Assembly: GCA_023241745.1 (NCBI GenBank)
Contig: JALQCY010000002.1
Span: 248,001-312,000 of the forward strand
From: Isoptericola peretonis
GTDB lineage: Bacteria > Actinomycetota > Actinomycetes > Actinomycetales > Cellulomonadaceae
Length of the DNA stretch: 64,000 nt
Direction of reading: 5' to 3'
The position numbers and the translations under genes are program-made. The number at the start of each line of letters is the position of its first letter. Positions within the stretch are counted from its first letter, which is position 1. This document shows, piece by piece, positions 17,565 through 25,614 of the stretch. The notes under the pieces were generated by a model, which saw only the letters and a program-made list of their open reading frames with translations, did no database searches and was not told the DNA's origin.

Positions 17565-18747
17565 TCAGCCGACGACCTCGAACACGGGTGTCGTGGAGTG
17601 GCCGTCCTGGATCTCCTGGCTCGGTCCGTACAGGCGCAGGATGAGGTAGGCGTCCTTCTCCGGGATGGGCAGGAGGTTCGGGTCCTCGCCGCCGCCCTCG
17701 ACGTCGGCCCGCAGCTCGATGGTGAAGTACCCGTCGGCGTCCGGGGTCAGGGTACGGTCGGCGCGGCTGTGCCGGTTGAGGGCGTTGTGCGCCATGAGCC
17801 GGTCGTCGCCGGCGTAGACCGTGAACGACCAGAACTCGCTGACGTCCGGCGGGAGGAAGCGGGCCCGATAGGTCGTGCCGTGCGACCCGTTGATCGGCAG
17901 GCCGTCCGAGCCCTCCTCGATCTTGACGTAGACGGACTCCACCGGGGGCAGGCCCCACTGCCCGACGAGCGTGCCGATGGCGAAGAGGTCGCGCGCGCCG
18001 TCCTGCAGGTCGGCGCGGGTGCCGAGCGACCTCGCGCCGTTCGTGATCGTCGGCGCCATCTCGCGCAGGTGCGCCATGGCGAGCCGCTCGCCGCGTCCGG
18101 CGGCCTCGAGCTGCTCGTCCGTGAAGGTGGTCCTGCCGGCCTCCAGGCCGACGTCGCGGTACTTGGCGAGCCAGGCCGCGTCCGTCTGCGCCAGTACTGC
18201 CGCACGACCGGGTCGGGTCCGGGTGCGCCGAGGAACGCCGACAGGGTCTCGAGCTCCCACCGGTCCTGGAGGGAGCGGGCGGCCTGCAGGTCCGCCCCGC
18301 CGGTCGTCATGATGCGGCCCATGACCTTGATGAGGTCGGAGTCCGAGCGCACGACCTCGTCGATCCGTTCGGGGACGTCGCCGTCCCACGCGGTGCCGGC
18401 GAAGAGGAATCGGCCGCCACGGGTGCCGCGCGTCCGCGACCCGATCATGGCGGAGGTGTAGTGCCCGAGGTCCATCGTGTGCAGGATCCAGTACCGGCCC
18501 TCGTCGTGGTCGGGGATCGTGGCGACGACCGGCTCCGCGCCGACGTCGAACCGGCCCTGCAGGTGCAGGGTGTCGTTGGTGATCGTCGGGTGCGCCGTGT
18601 ACGTGCCGTCGGCCAGGTCGCGCAGCAGCTGGAACTCGTTCAGCGGCCGGCCCGGCTCGATCGTCGTCTCGTGCAGGACTTGTACGCCTCGTCGATCGAG
18701 TACGCGTAGAGGTATGCGTCCCGCGCCACCTCGTCGAGGATCGTCAT
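17565..18747 (-). pseudogene. DUF1254/DUF1214 protein gene with two frameshifts
   Basis: It starts at the ATG at 18747 (MTILDEVARDAYLYAYSIDE), is typical DUF1254 through GRYWILHTMDLGHYTSAM, and ends with DUF1214-like segments (YRARFLPPDVSEFWSFTVY, AYLILRLYGPSQEIQDG). The frame changes twice. Near 18680 EAYK runs into VLHETTIEPG only if one base is added. Near 18195 DPVVR runs into AVLAQTDAAWLAKY only if one base is added. Both look like 1-nt deletions in otherwise well-conserved coding DNA, so decay is recent or these are sequencing errors. DUF1254 proteins have no settled function. Confidence 0.8.
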
Positions 18748-18887
18748 GCGTTCTCACTCTCCAGCTCGTCGCGATCGTTGCCGGGGACATCGCAGTACAG
18801 GGGCCCGGCTCGGCGAGTCCTGGTGAGGTCGTCTTCGCGGGGAGCGGCTCGGAGCGCAGGCCGGGCCGCGAGCGATCCACGGGAGTG

Positions 18888-18917
18888 TTGACACTGTTCG
18901 GGAACTCCCTCTAATGT
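18888..18917 (+). promoter_or_regulatory. Promoter of the lacI-fructan operon
   Basis: TTGACA (18888-18893), an 18-bp spacer and TAATGT (18912-18917) make the best sigma-70-like promoter in the window. It fires rightward, 67 bp before the lacI start, and is followed at once by a LacI-type operator. Confidence 0.75.
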
Positions 18918-18932
18918 CCTACGCAGCGCAGA

Positions 18933-18948
18933 GGTTATACGCATGACC
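18933..18948 (+). promoter_or_regulatory. LacI-family operator O1
   Basis: GGTTATACGCATGACC is an imperfect palindrome around a central CG, as LacI-family operators are (6 of 8 half-site positions symmetrical). It lies just downstream of the -10, where a bound repressor would block the promoter. A related copy, identical at 12 of 16 positions, is at 20109-20124. Confidence 0.7.
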
Positions 18949-18983
18949 TCGGGACGGCGCCCGGACTACGAGGAGGTGGCAGC

Positions 18984-20033
18984 ATGTCGCGCGGCACGAA
19001 CGGTTCGTCCAAGCAGCCGACGATGTGGGACGTCGCCAGCCTCGCCGGCGTCTCGCAGGCGTCCGTCTCGCTCGTCCTCAACGGCGCCGGCCGAGGGCGG
19101 GTCTCCGACGCCACCCGGCAGCGGATCCTGGACGCGGTGCAGGAGCTGGACTATCGCACCAACGCGTTCGCGAAGTCGCTGCGCAGCGGCGAGTCCGGGC
19201 TGATCGGCTTCGTCTCCGACGAGGTGGCCAGCGCTCCCTTCGCGGGTCGCCTGCTGAAGGGGGCGCAGGAGCTGGCCTGGGAGACCGGGCACGTGATCCT
19301 GAGCGTCGACTCCTTCGGCGACGACGCGCTGGAGGAGGCGGCGATCGACATGATGCGCTCCTACCGCGTGCGCGGCGTCGTGTACGGCTCGATGTACCAC
19401 CGCGTGGTGCGGCTGCCCTCCGCCCTGCAGGACACACCGGCCGTCGTGCTCAACGCGCGGGAGGCGGACGGCGCCGTGCCGAGCTTCTTCCCCGACGAGG
19501 AGCTCGGCGGCTACACGGCCACGCGGCACCTGCTGGACGCCGGGCACACGCGTGTGGCCATGGTCAACATCCAGCCGCCTGAGAGCGACCTGCCCGCGGG
19601 GATCGGCCGGCTGGCCGGGTATCGCCGAGCGCTGGACGAGGCCGGCCTGGAGTTCGACGAGCGGCTCGTGCGCTACGGCGGCGGTGTCGTCGAGGACGGC
19701 CTGTCGCTGACGCGAGAGCTCATGGACGGCCCCGTCGTGCCGACCGCGATCTTCTGCGGCAACGACCGGACCGCCTGGGGCACGTACCGCGCCCTGGAGT
19801 CGCTCGGCCTCCGAGTCCCTGCCGACTGTTCGATCGTCGGTTTCGACGACCAGGAGACGCTCGCGCCCTACCTGGATCCGGGGCTGACGACCGTGGCGCT
19901 GCCGTTCGAGCAGATGGCTCGCAGCGCCCTGGAGTCCCTTCTCGGCGCGCGACCGGCGAAGGGGAACGACCATCCCATCGAGTGCTCACTGGTCTCCAGA
20001 GGATCGGTGGCGAGTGCGAAGGTGCACCCATGA
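18984..20033 (+). CDS. LacI-family transcriptional regulator
   Basis: A 349-aa repressor, probably for the downstream fructan operon and itself. The N-terminal helix-turn-helix is at residues 14-36 (MWDVASLAGVSQASVSLVLNG), followed by a periplasmic-binding-protein-like sugar domain (IGFVSDEVASAPFAGRLLKG; AIFCGNDRTAWGTYRALESLG). The ATG at 18984 follows AGGAGG. Its stop overlaps the first permease start as ATGA, so regulator and transporter are one transcription unit. The inducer is probably a fructose-containing sugar, inferred from the GH32 gene at the end. Confidence 0.92.
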   Translation: MSRGTNGSSKQPTMWDVASLAGVSQASVSLVLNGAGRGRVSDATRQRILDAVQELDYRTNAFAKSLRSGESGLIGFVSDEVASAPFAGRLLKGAQELAWETGHVILSVDSFGDDALEEAAIDMMRSYRVRGVVYGSMYHRVVRLPSALQDTPAVVLNAREADGAVPSFFPDEELGGYTATRHLLDAGHTRVAMVNIQPPESDLPAGIGRLAGYRRALDEAGLEFDERLVRYGGGVVEDGLSLTRELMDGPVVPTAIFCGNDRTAWGTYRALESLGLRVPADCSIVGFDDQETLAPYLDPGLTTVALPFEQMARSALESLLGARPAKGNDHPIECSLVSRGSVASAKVHP

Positions 20034-20977
20034 CAGCTCAAGCAGAGGCTTCGACGACGATCGTCGCGCGCCGCACGCCGTGGTGGCGGAAGGCGCTGAG
20101 GTCCTGGCAGTTATACGTATTACTTACCCCGGCCGTCGCATACGTCCTGGTCTTCAAGTACTGGCCGATGTTCGGCGCCCAGATCGCCTTCCGGGACTAC
20201 AACCCGGTCGACGGCTTCACCGGCAGCCCGTGGGTCGGGCTCGAGCACTTCACCCGGTTCGTCGAGTCGTTCCAGTTCGAGCGGCTCATGGTGAACACGC
20301 TCACGGTGAACGCGCTCGGCCTGCTCGTCGCCTTCCCGGTGCCGATCGTCCTGGCGCTGATGGTCAACCAGCTCGCCGGGGACCGGTTCAAGAAGTTCAC
20401 GCAGACCGTGCTCTACGCGCTGTCGTTCATCTCGGTCGTCGTGGTCGTGGGCATGATCTTCCTGCTCTTCTCCCCGCGCTCGGGGATCGTGAACAACGCG
20501 ATCACGGCGTTCGGCGGTGACCCCGTCTTCTTCATGGGGTCGCCCGAATGGTTCAGGCCCCTGTACATCGGGTCGGACATCTGGCAGAACGCCGGGTTCT
20601 CGATGATCGTCTACCTCGCCGCCCTCACGGCGATCGACCCGGCCCTGCACGAGGCCGCCCGCGTGGACGGCGCGAACAAGTGGCAACGGATGTGGCACAT
20701 CGACATCCCCGGGATCCTGCCGGTCATCACGATCCTCTTCATCCTGGCGATCGGGAACCTCTTCAACCTCGGGTTCGAGAAGGTCCTGCTGATGCAGACC
20801 GACCTCAACCTCCCGACGTCCGAGGTCATCCAGACGTACGTGTACAAGACCGGTCTGCAAGGCGCCCAGTTCAGCTACTCGGCCGCGATCGGGCTCTTCA
20901 ACTCCCTCATCAACCTCGCCCTGCTGCTGACCTTCAACTGGGTCGCGCGCCGGGCCAACAAGACGAGCCTGTGGTGA
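20030..20977 (+). CDS. Sugar ABC transporter permease (LplB type)
   Basis: A 315-aa membrane subunit with six predicted helices and the coupling EAA loop EAARVDGANKWQRMWHIDIPG. The family imports oligosaccharides and uses a lipoprotein binding protein and a partner permease, both encoded next. No ATPase gene is here, so a shared multitasking ATPase such as MsiK is likely. It starts at the ATG at 20030, overlapping the lacI stop. Codons 28-32 (TTA TAC GTA TTA CTT) are very AT-rich compared with the rest of the gene, and coincide with an operator-like palindrome at 20109-20124. Confidence 0.9.
   Translation: MTAQAEASTTIVARRTPWWRKALRSWQLYVLLTPAVAYVLVFKYWPMFGAQIAFRDYNPVDGFTGSPWVGLEHFTRFVESFQFERLMVNTLTVNALGLLVAFPVPIVLALMVNQLAGDRFKKFTQTVLYALSFISVVVVVGMIFLLFSPRSGIVNNAITAFGGDPVFFMGSPEWFRPLYIGSDIWQNAGFSMIVYLAALTAIDPALHEAARVDGANKWQRMWHIDIPGILPVITILFILAIGNLFNLGFEKVLLMQTDLNLPTSEVIQTYVYKTGLQGAQFSYSAAIGLFNSLINLALLLTFNWVARRANKTSLW
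20109..20124 (+). promoter_or_regulatory. LacI operator-like site O2 inside the permease gene
   Basis: AGTTATACGTATTACT shares 12 of 16 bases with the operator at 18933-18948, with the same central CG, and is more symmetrical. It lies within codons 27-32 of the permease and explains a local run of rare codons. It may be an auxiliary operator 1.18 kb from O1, able to loop with it or block elongation. Confidence 0.55.
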
Positions 20978-20984
20978 TGACGCC

Positions 20985-21944
20985 ATGACGACCACCCGAC
21001 CCGCCGTCGAGACGACGGCCCCGACCCCGGAACCGCAGGCCTTGCGCCGGCACCCCCGGCAGCGCGAGTCCGGAGCGGACAGGGCGTTCACCGTCGCGGT
21101 GACCGTCACCCTGCTCAGCGCGATCCTCGTGATCCTCTACCCGCTGTACTTCGTCGTCGTGGCGTCGGTCAGCGAGCCGTCGGCGATCCTCAACGGCGAC
21201 GTGTGGTTGTGGCCCAGCGGCTTCACCCTCGAGGGATACGCGCGGATCCTGTCGGACCCGGGCATCCTGCGCGGCTTCGCGAACTCCGTGCTCTACACCG
21301 TGGCGGGGACGGCGGTGAGCGTCGCGACGATCCTGTGCGGGGCGTACGCGCTCTCGCGGCGTGACCTGTTCGGCCGCACGTTCCTCATGCTGCTGTTCGT
21401 CATCACGATGTTCATCGACGGCGGGCTCATCGCCCGGTACCTCGTCGTGCAGGAGCTGGGGATCCTCGACACCATGTGGGCCGTCGTCCTGCCGGGCGCG
21501 GTCGGGGTGTGGAACCTGATCATCGCCCGCACCTTCTTCGAGAGCAACGTCCCGGACGAGCTGCGGGACGCGGCGCAGCTCGACGGGGCCAACGACTTCC
21601 GGTTCTTCTGGCGGATCGTGCTGCCCCTGTCCAAGCCGTTGATCGCCTTGATGGTGATGATCCACCTCGTCGCCAACTGGAACGCGTTCTTCGACGCGCT
21701 GATCTTCCTCGACGACGAGAACAAGTACCCGCTCCAGCTGGTGCTGCGCAACATCCTGATCCAGTCGGAGGTCACCGCAGCCGGCGGGGCCGGGGCCGTC
21801 GACTCCTATGCCGCGGCCCAGCGCCTGGGCGAGCTGATGAAGTACGGAATGATCGTCGTCTCGACGATCCCGCTCCTCGTCGCCCTGCCGTTCATGCAGA
21901 AGCACTTCACCAAGGGAGCGCTGCTCGGCGCGGTCAAGAGCTGA
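20985..21944 (+). CDS. Carbohydrate ABC transporter permease (YtcP type)
   Basis: A 319-aa second membrane subunit, with a basic N-terminal tail, about six hydrophobic segments and the coupling loop DELRDAAQLDGANDFRFFWRIVLP. It pairs with the preceding permease, 7 bp upstream. The C-terminus FMQKHFTKGALLGAVKS is typical of the family. No regulatory signal of its own is visible. Confidence 0.9.
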   Translation: MTTTRPAVETTAPTPEPQALRRHPRQRESGADRAFTVAVTVTLLSAILVILYPLYFVVVASVSEPSAILNGDVWLWPSGFTLEGYARILSDPGILRGFANSVLYTVAGTAVSVATILCGAYALSRRDLFGRTFLMLLFVITMFIDGGLIARYLVVQELGILDTMWAVVLPGAVGVWNLIIARTFFESNVPDELRDAAQLDGANDFRFFWRIVLPLSKPLIALMVMIHLVANWNAFFDALIFLDDENKYPLQLVLRNILIQSEVTAAGGAGAVDSYAAAQRLGELMKYGMIVVSTIPLLVALPFMQKHFTKGALLGAVKS

Positions 21945-22032
21945 CCGGCGGGCACCTTTCCGCAGGGCGCCGCCACGGCGCCGACCCCACCTTTCCCATC
22001 CATTCACCATGGCAATCGCGAGGAGCGAACCG

Positions 22033-23649
22033 ATGAGACACCGCCGTTTTGTCATCCCTGCCGTCACGACCCTCAGCCTGCTGGCGCTGACCGCCTGCAG
22101 CGGGGGGTCCCCGCAGTCCACCGAGATCACGGACTCGTCCGCCGACTTCGGGTTCAACGCCGAAGGGCTCCCGATCGTCGACGAGACGCTCACCCTCACG
22201 TTCGGCGGGTCGAAGTCCCCGCTCGCCCCGGACTACTCCGAGATGGAGCTCGTCCAGCGGTGGGAGAAGGACACGAACATCGCGATCGACTGGGAGAACC
22301 TGCCCGACCAGGTCTACCAGGAGAAGAAGAACCTCATGCTGGCCTCCGGCGACCTGCCGGACGTGCTGTTCAACTCCGGCCTGACGGACGCCGAGGTCGT
22401 GGACAACGGCACCAACGGGACGCTGCTGCCGCTCGAGGACCTCATCGACGAGCACGCCCCGACCCTGTCCGCGCTCCTCGACGAGCGACCGGACATCCGT
22501 GCCGCCGTCACCGCCTCCGACGGGCACATCTACACCCTGCCGTCGGTGGAGGAGCTCGGCATCCTGCCGTACCCCAACTTCCTGTTCATCAACACGGCGT
22601 GGCTCGAAAAGCTCGGCCTCGAGATGCCGCGCACGGTCGAGGAGTACCACCGGGCGCTCACGGCCTTCGCCACGGAGGACCCGAACGGCAACGGCAAGGC
22701 CGACGAGATCCCGCTGAGCTTCCGCCCCGACTCGTTCGCGGCGAACCCGTGGGACCTGGTCACCGCGCTCGGCGGGCAGCCCGAGAACAACGACCACCGG
22801 ATCGTGCGCGACGGCAAGGTCGAGTTCACCGCGAACACCGACGAGTACCGCGCCGGCGTCGCGGGACTGGGCGAGTGGTACGCCGACGGGCTCATCGACC
22901 CCGAGTCGTTCTCTCAGGACGACGTCGCCTATCTGGCGAAGGGCAAGGCGAAGACGCCCGTGCTGGGCTCGTTCTACTGGTGGGAGCTCGAGGAGATGGT
23001 CGGCACCGACCGGCTGGGCGACTACGCCATCGTCGGCGTCCTCGAGGGGGTCGACGGCGAGCAGCGCGCGAGCGTCACCAACAACCAGGAGATCAGCCGC
23101 GGGGCGATGGCGATCACCCGCGCCAACGAGTACCCGGCGGCCACGATGCGCTGGGCCGACCGGCTCTACGACCCGGTGATGTCCGCCGAGGCGGCGTGGG
23201 GTCCCGTCGGGGTCACGCTCGAGGAGGACCCCGGGTCGGGCCTTCTGGTGCAGATCCCCGCCCCGGAGGGGACGTCGGAGGGTGAGCGGCGCCAGCAGGT
23301 CGCCCCGATGGGACCGCGGGTCACCACGGCGGAGGACTTCGAGACCGTCGTCGCGCCGGAGCCGCGCGCCGCGGAGCGGCAGGAGCTCGTGCGCGAGTTC
23401 TACGAGCCGTTCGCGGCGAACGAGAAGTACCCGCCGGTCCTGCTCTCCAACGACGAGCTGGACCAGGTCGCCTTCGCCGAGACCGACATCAAGACCCTCG
23501 TCAAGGAGAAGTTCGCGAGCTGGGTGGTCGACGGCGCGGTCGACGCCGAGTGGGACGGCTACGTCTCCCAGCTCCAGAGCCTCGGCGTGGACGAGGTCAC
23601 CGCGACCTACCAGCAGGCCTACGACCGCTTCATGGAGACCGATCAGTGA
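22033..23649 (+). CDS. Extracellular sugar-binding lipoprotein
   Basis: A 538-aa solute-binding protein of the long LipO-like class. The signal peptide (RHRRFVIPAVTTLSLLALTAC) ends in a lipobox with Cys near residue 22. It binds the oligosaccharide outside the membrane for the two permeases upstream. The ATG at 22033 is preferred to one at 22009, because GAGGAG lies 7 nt upstream and the signal peptide fits. Its stop overlaps the GH32 start as GTGA, tying substrate capture to hydrolysis. Confidence 0.9.
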   Translation: MRHRRFVIPAVTTLSLLALTACSGGSPQSTEITDSSADFGFNAEGLPIVDETLTLTFGGSKSPLAPDYSEMELVQRWEKDTNIAIDWENLPDQVYQEKKNLMLASGDLPDVLFNSGLTDAEVVDNGTNGTLLPLEDLIDEHAPTLSALLDERPDIRAAVTASDGHIYTLPSVEELGILPYPNFLFINTAWLEKLGLEMPRTVEEYHRALTAFATEDPNGNGKADEIPLSFRPDSFAANPWDLVTALGGQPENNDHRIVRDGKVEFTANTDEYRAGVAGLGEWYADGLIDPESFSQDDVAYLAKGKAKTPVLGSFYWWELEEMVGTDRLGDYAIVGVLEGVDGEQRASVTNNQEISRGAMAITRANEYPAATMRWADRLYDPVMSAEAAWGPVGVTLEEDPGSGLLVQIPAPEGTSEGERRQQVAPMGPRVTTAEDFETVVAPEPRAAERQELVREFYEPFAANEKYPPVLLSNDELDQVAFAETDIKTLVKEKFASWVVDGAVDAEWDGYVSQLQSLGVDEVTATYQQAYDRFMETDQ

Positions 23650-25043
23650 CAGACACCACCGTCGACCGGGCGCAGGACCGCGCCACCGCGCACCTGCGCC
23701 CGGCCGCGCACTTCACGGCCCGTGACACCTGGCTGAACGATCCGAACGGGCTGGTGCTCCACGACGGCACGTGGCACCTCTTCTTCCAGAACAACCCGCA
23801 CGGCGCCACCCACGGCAACATGTCCTGGGGACACGCGACGTCGGACGACCTCGTGTCGTGGACCGAACAGCCCGTGGCGATCCGGCACACCGCGACCGAG
23901 GAGATCTTCTCCGGCAGCGCCGTCGTCGACGAGAAGAACACGGCCGGCTTCGCAGGGCCGGGGCAGACGGCGCTCGTCGCCGTCTACACGAGCGCGTACC
24001 GGCCCGCGCACCCCACGCTCGCGGGCCGGCAGGCGCAGTCCCTCGCCTACAGCCTCGACGACGGGCGGACGTGGACCCGGTACGCGGGCAACCCGGTGCT
24101 CGACCGGGGGAGCGCCGACTTCCGCGATCCCAAGGTGTTCTGGTACGACGGGGAGGACGGCGAGGGCCACTGGGTGATGGTCGCCGTCGAGGCGACCGAC
24201 CGCCAGGTCGTGATGTACCGCTCGGCCGACCTCAAGCACTGGGAGCACCTGTCCACGTTCGGGCCCGCCCACGCGACGGGCGGCGTGTGGGAGTGCCCCG
24301 ACCTGTTCCCGCTGCCCGTCCGGGGGACGCGTCGCACCCGCTGGGTCATGATCGTCAGCCTCAACCCGGGCGGCGTCGCCGGCGGCTCCGGCGCGCAGTA
24401 CTTCGTCGGCGACTTCGACGGCACCACCTTCACCCCGGAGCGGCCGGGCGACGGACCGCACGGCGCCGACTGGCTCGACCACGGCCGTGACTACTACGCG
24501 CCCGTGTCGTTCAACGGGGTCTCGGACGGTCGGCGTCTCACCGTCGGCTGGGCCAGCAACTGGGACTACGCCAACGAGACCCCCACCTCGCCGTGGCGTT
24601 CGACGATGTCGCTGGCCCGCGAGCTGACGCTCGTGCGGACGTCGGACGGACGGGATCGCGTCGCCCAGCGGCCGGTGCTCCCCGAGGAGGCCCGCGAGGG
24701 GCTGTCGGTCCACGAGCTCAGGCTGCCGGCCGATGGTCGCCGGAGGCACGAGATCGTGCTGCACGGCGACGGGCCCGACGAGGTGGTCCTCACCGTGGAC
24801 GCGGCCGCACGGACGCTCGTCAGCGACCGCCGACGCAGCGGGGACACCGCGTTCCACCCGGCGTTCCCTTCCGTCGACACCGCGCCGCTGCACGACGTCG
24901 GCGAGACCGTCGACGTGACCGTCGTCGTCGACGGGTGCGTGCTCGAGGTGTACGCCTGCGGCGGGCTCACCACGCTCACCCAGGTCGTGTTCCCGACCGC
25001 CCCCCTCACGCAGGTCGCGGTGCGCGAGACCACGGCGGGCTGA
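23646..25043 (+). CDS. GH32 beta-fructosidase (sucrase/levanase type)
   Basis: A 465-aa glycoside hydrolase family 32 enzyme that releases fructose from sucrose or fructo-oligosaccharides. All three catalytic motifs are present: the nucleophile in WLNDPNG (near residue 28), RDPK (near 159) and the acid/base Glu in ECPD (near 216). The five-bladed propeller is followed by a beta-sandwich domain. There is no signal peptide (VTDTTVDRAQDRATAHLRP), so it acts in the cytoplasm on imported sugar. It starts at the GTG at 23646, overlapping the binding-protein stop, and is the last gene of the operon. Confidence 0.93.
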   Translation: MTDTTVDRAQDRATAHLRPAAHFTARDTWLNDPNGLVLHDGTWHLFFQNNPHGATHGNMSWGHATSDDLVSWTEQPVAIRHTATEEIFSGSAVVDEKNTAGFAGPGQTALVAVYTSAYRPAHPTLAGRQAQSLAYSLDDGRTWTRYAGNPVLDRGSADFRDPKVFWYDGEDGEGHWVMVAVEATDRQVVMYRSADLKHWEHLSTFGPAHATGGVWECPDLFPLPVRGTRRTRWVMIVSLNPGGVAGGSGAQYFVGDFDGTTFTPERPGDGPHGADWLDHGRDYYAPVSFNGVSDGRRLTVGWASNWDYANETPTSPWRSTMSLARELTLVRTSDGRDRVAQRPVLPEEAREGLSVHELRLPADGRRRHEIVLHGDGPDEVVLTVDAAARTLVSDRRRSGDTAFHPAFPSVDTAPLHDVGETVDVTVVVDGCVLEVYACGGLTTLTQVVFPTAPLTQVAVRETTAG

Positions 25044-25524
25044 CGGCCGTCGCGTCCACCGCCCCGCGGACACCCCGGCTTGCCAGCAGAGCCTCCAGAG
25101 CGCCGATCTCTCCCTCCCGCGCTGCGACGAGGAAGGCGGACACGAGGTGTCGGTGCACGGTGGGCTCGACCGGTGCCCGCGCCGGACCGTGCGCGACGCG
25201 CGGCACCACCGCGCGACGGACGAGCTGGCGCGCGTTGACGGCGCTCGTGCGCAGGAGCCGCGCGATCTCGTCGTACGGGTAGTCGAAGGCCCGGCGCAGC
25301 AGGAACGCCGCGAGCTCGCCGCCGGAGAGCCGCGCCAGGAGCACCCCGAGCATCTCGGCGATCGTGCCGGCCAGGTCGGCCAGGTCGGCCAGGTCGGCCA
25401 GGTCGGCCAGGTCGGCCAGGTCGGCCAGGTCGGCGCGGTCGGCAGGGTCCACGACGTCGGCGGCCGGCCACGCCGCCGGAAGGTGACGGAGCCGCCCGCG
25501 CCGTGGCGACGTGGCGTGGCCCAC
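25006..25524 (-). pseudogene. ECF sigma factor relic (SigJ/ECF41-like)
   Basis: The recognisable core is a sigma region 4 (AAFLLRRAFDYPYDEIARLLRTS, NARQLVRRA) followed by the start of a SnoaL-like C-terminal domain (HRHLVSAFLVAAREGEIGALEALLA). Region 2, which binds the -10 element, is missing, and the C-terminal domain breaks off after about 30 residues, so it cannot be functional as a sigma factor. The linker between regions is a run of LAD repeats encoded by a 9-bp tandem repeat. It overlaps the end of the GH32 gene on the other strand. Confidence 0.6.
25369..25449. repeat. 9-bp tandem repeat, 7 perfect and 2 degenerate copies
   Basis: The unit GGCCAGGTC repeats perfectly seven times (25369-25431), followed by two diverged copies (GGCGCGGTC, GGCAGGGTC). 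On the minus strand it encodes Leu-Ala-Asp repeats in the sigma linker. It looks like a slippage expansion. Confidence 0.95.
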
Positions 25525-25614
25525 CGCGCCCCGCGGTCGCGTGGTCCGATGCGTGGTCGGTCCGTGGCCGGTGAGTCTCCGTTTCGCGTGGAGAGCGACG
25601 GGGACTGGCCGTGC

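Noticed and set aside
20117..20131. bldA-like TTA-codon regulation of the permease
   Set aside because: Two TTA codons occur, but the AT-rich codons coincide exactly with a LacI-operator-like palindrome, which explains them better.
25369..25449. Possible CRISPR-like array
   Set aside because: Units are 9 bp and contiguous with no spacers. The 15-bp array at 31405-31475 also lacks spacers. No cas genes are present.
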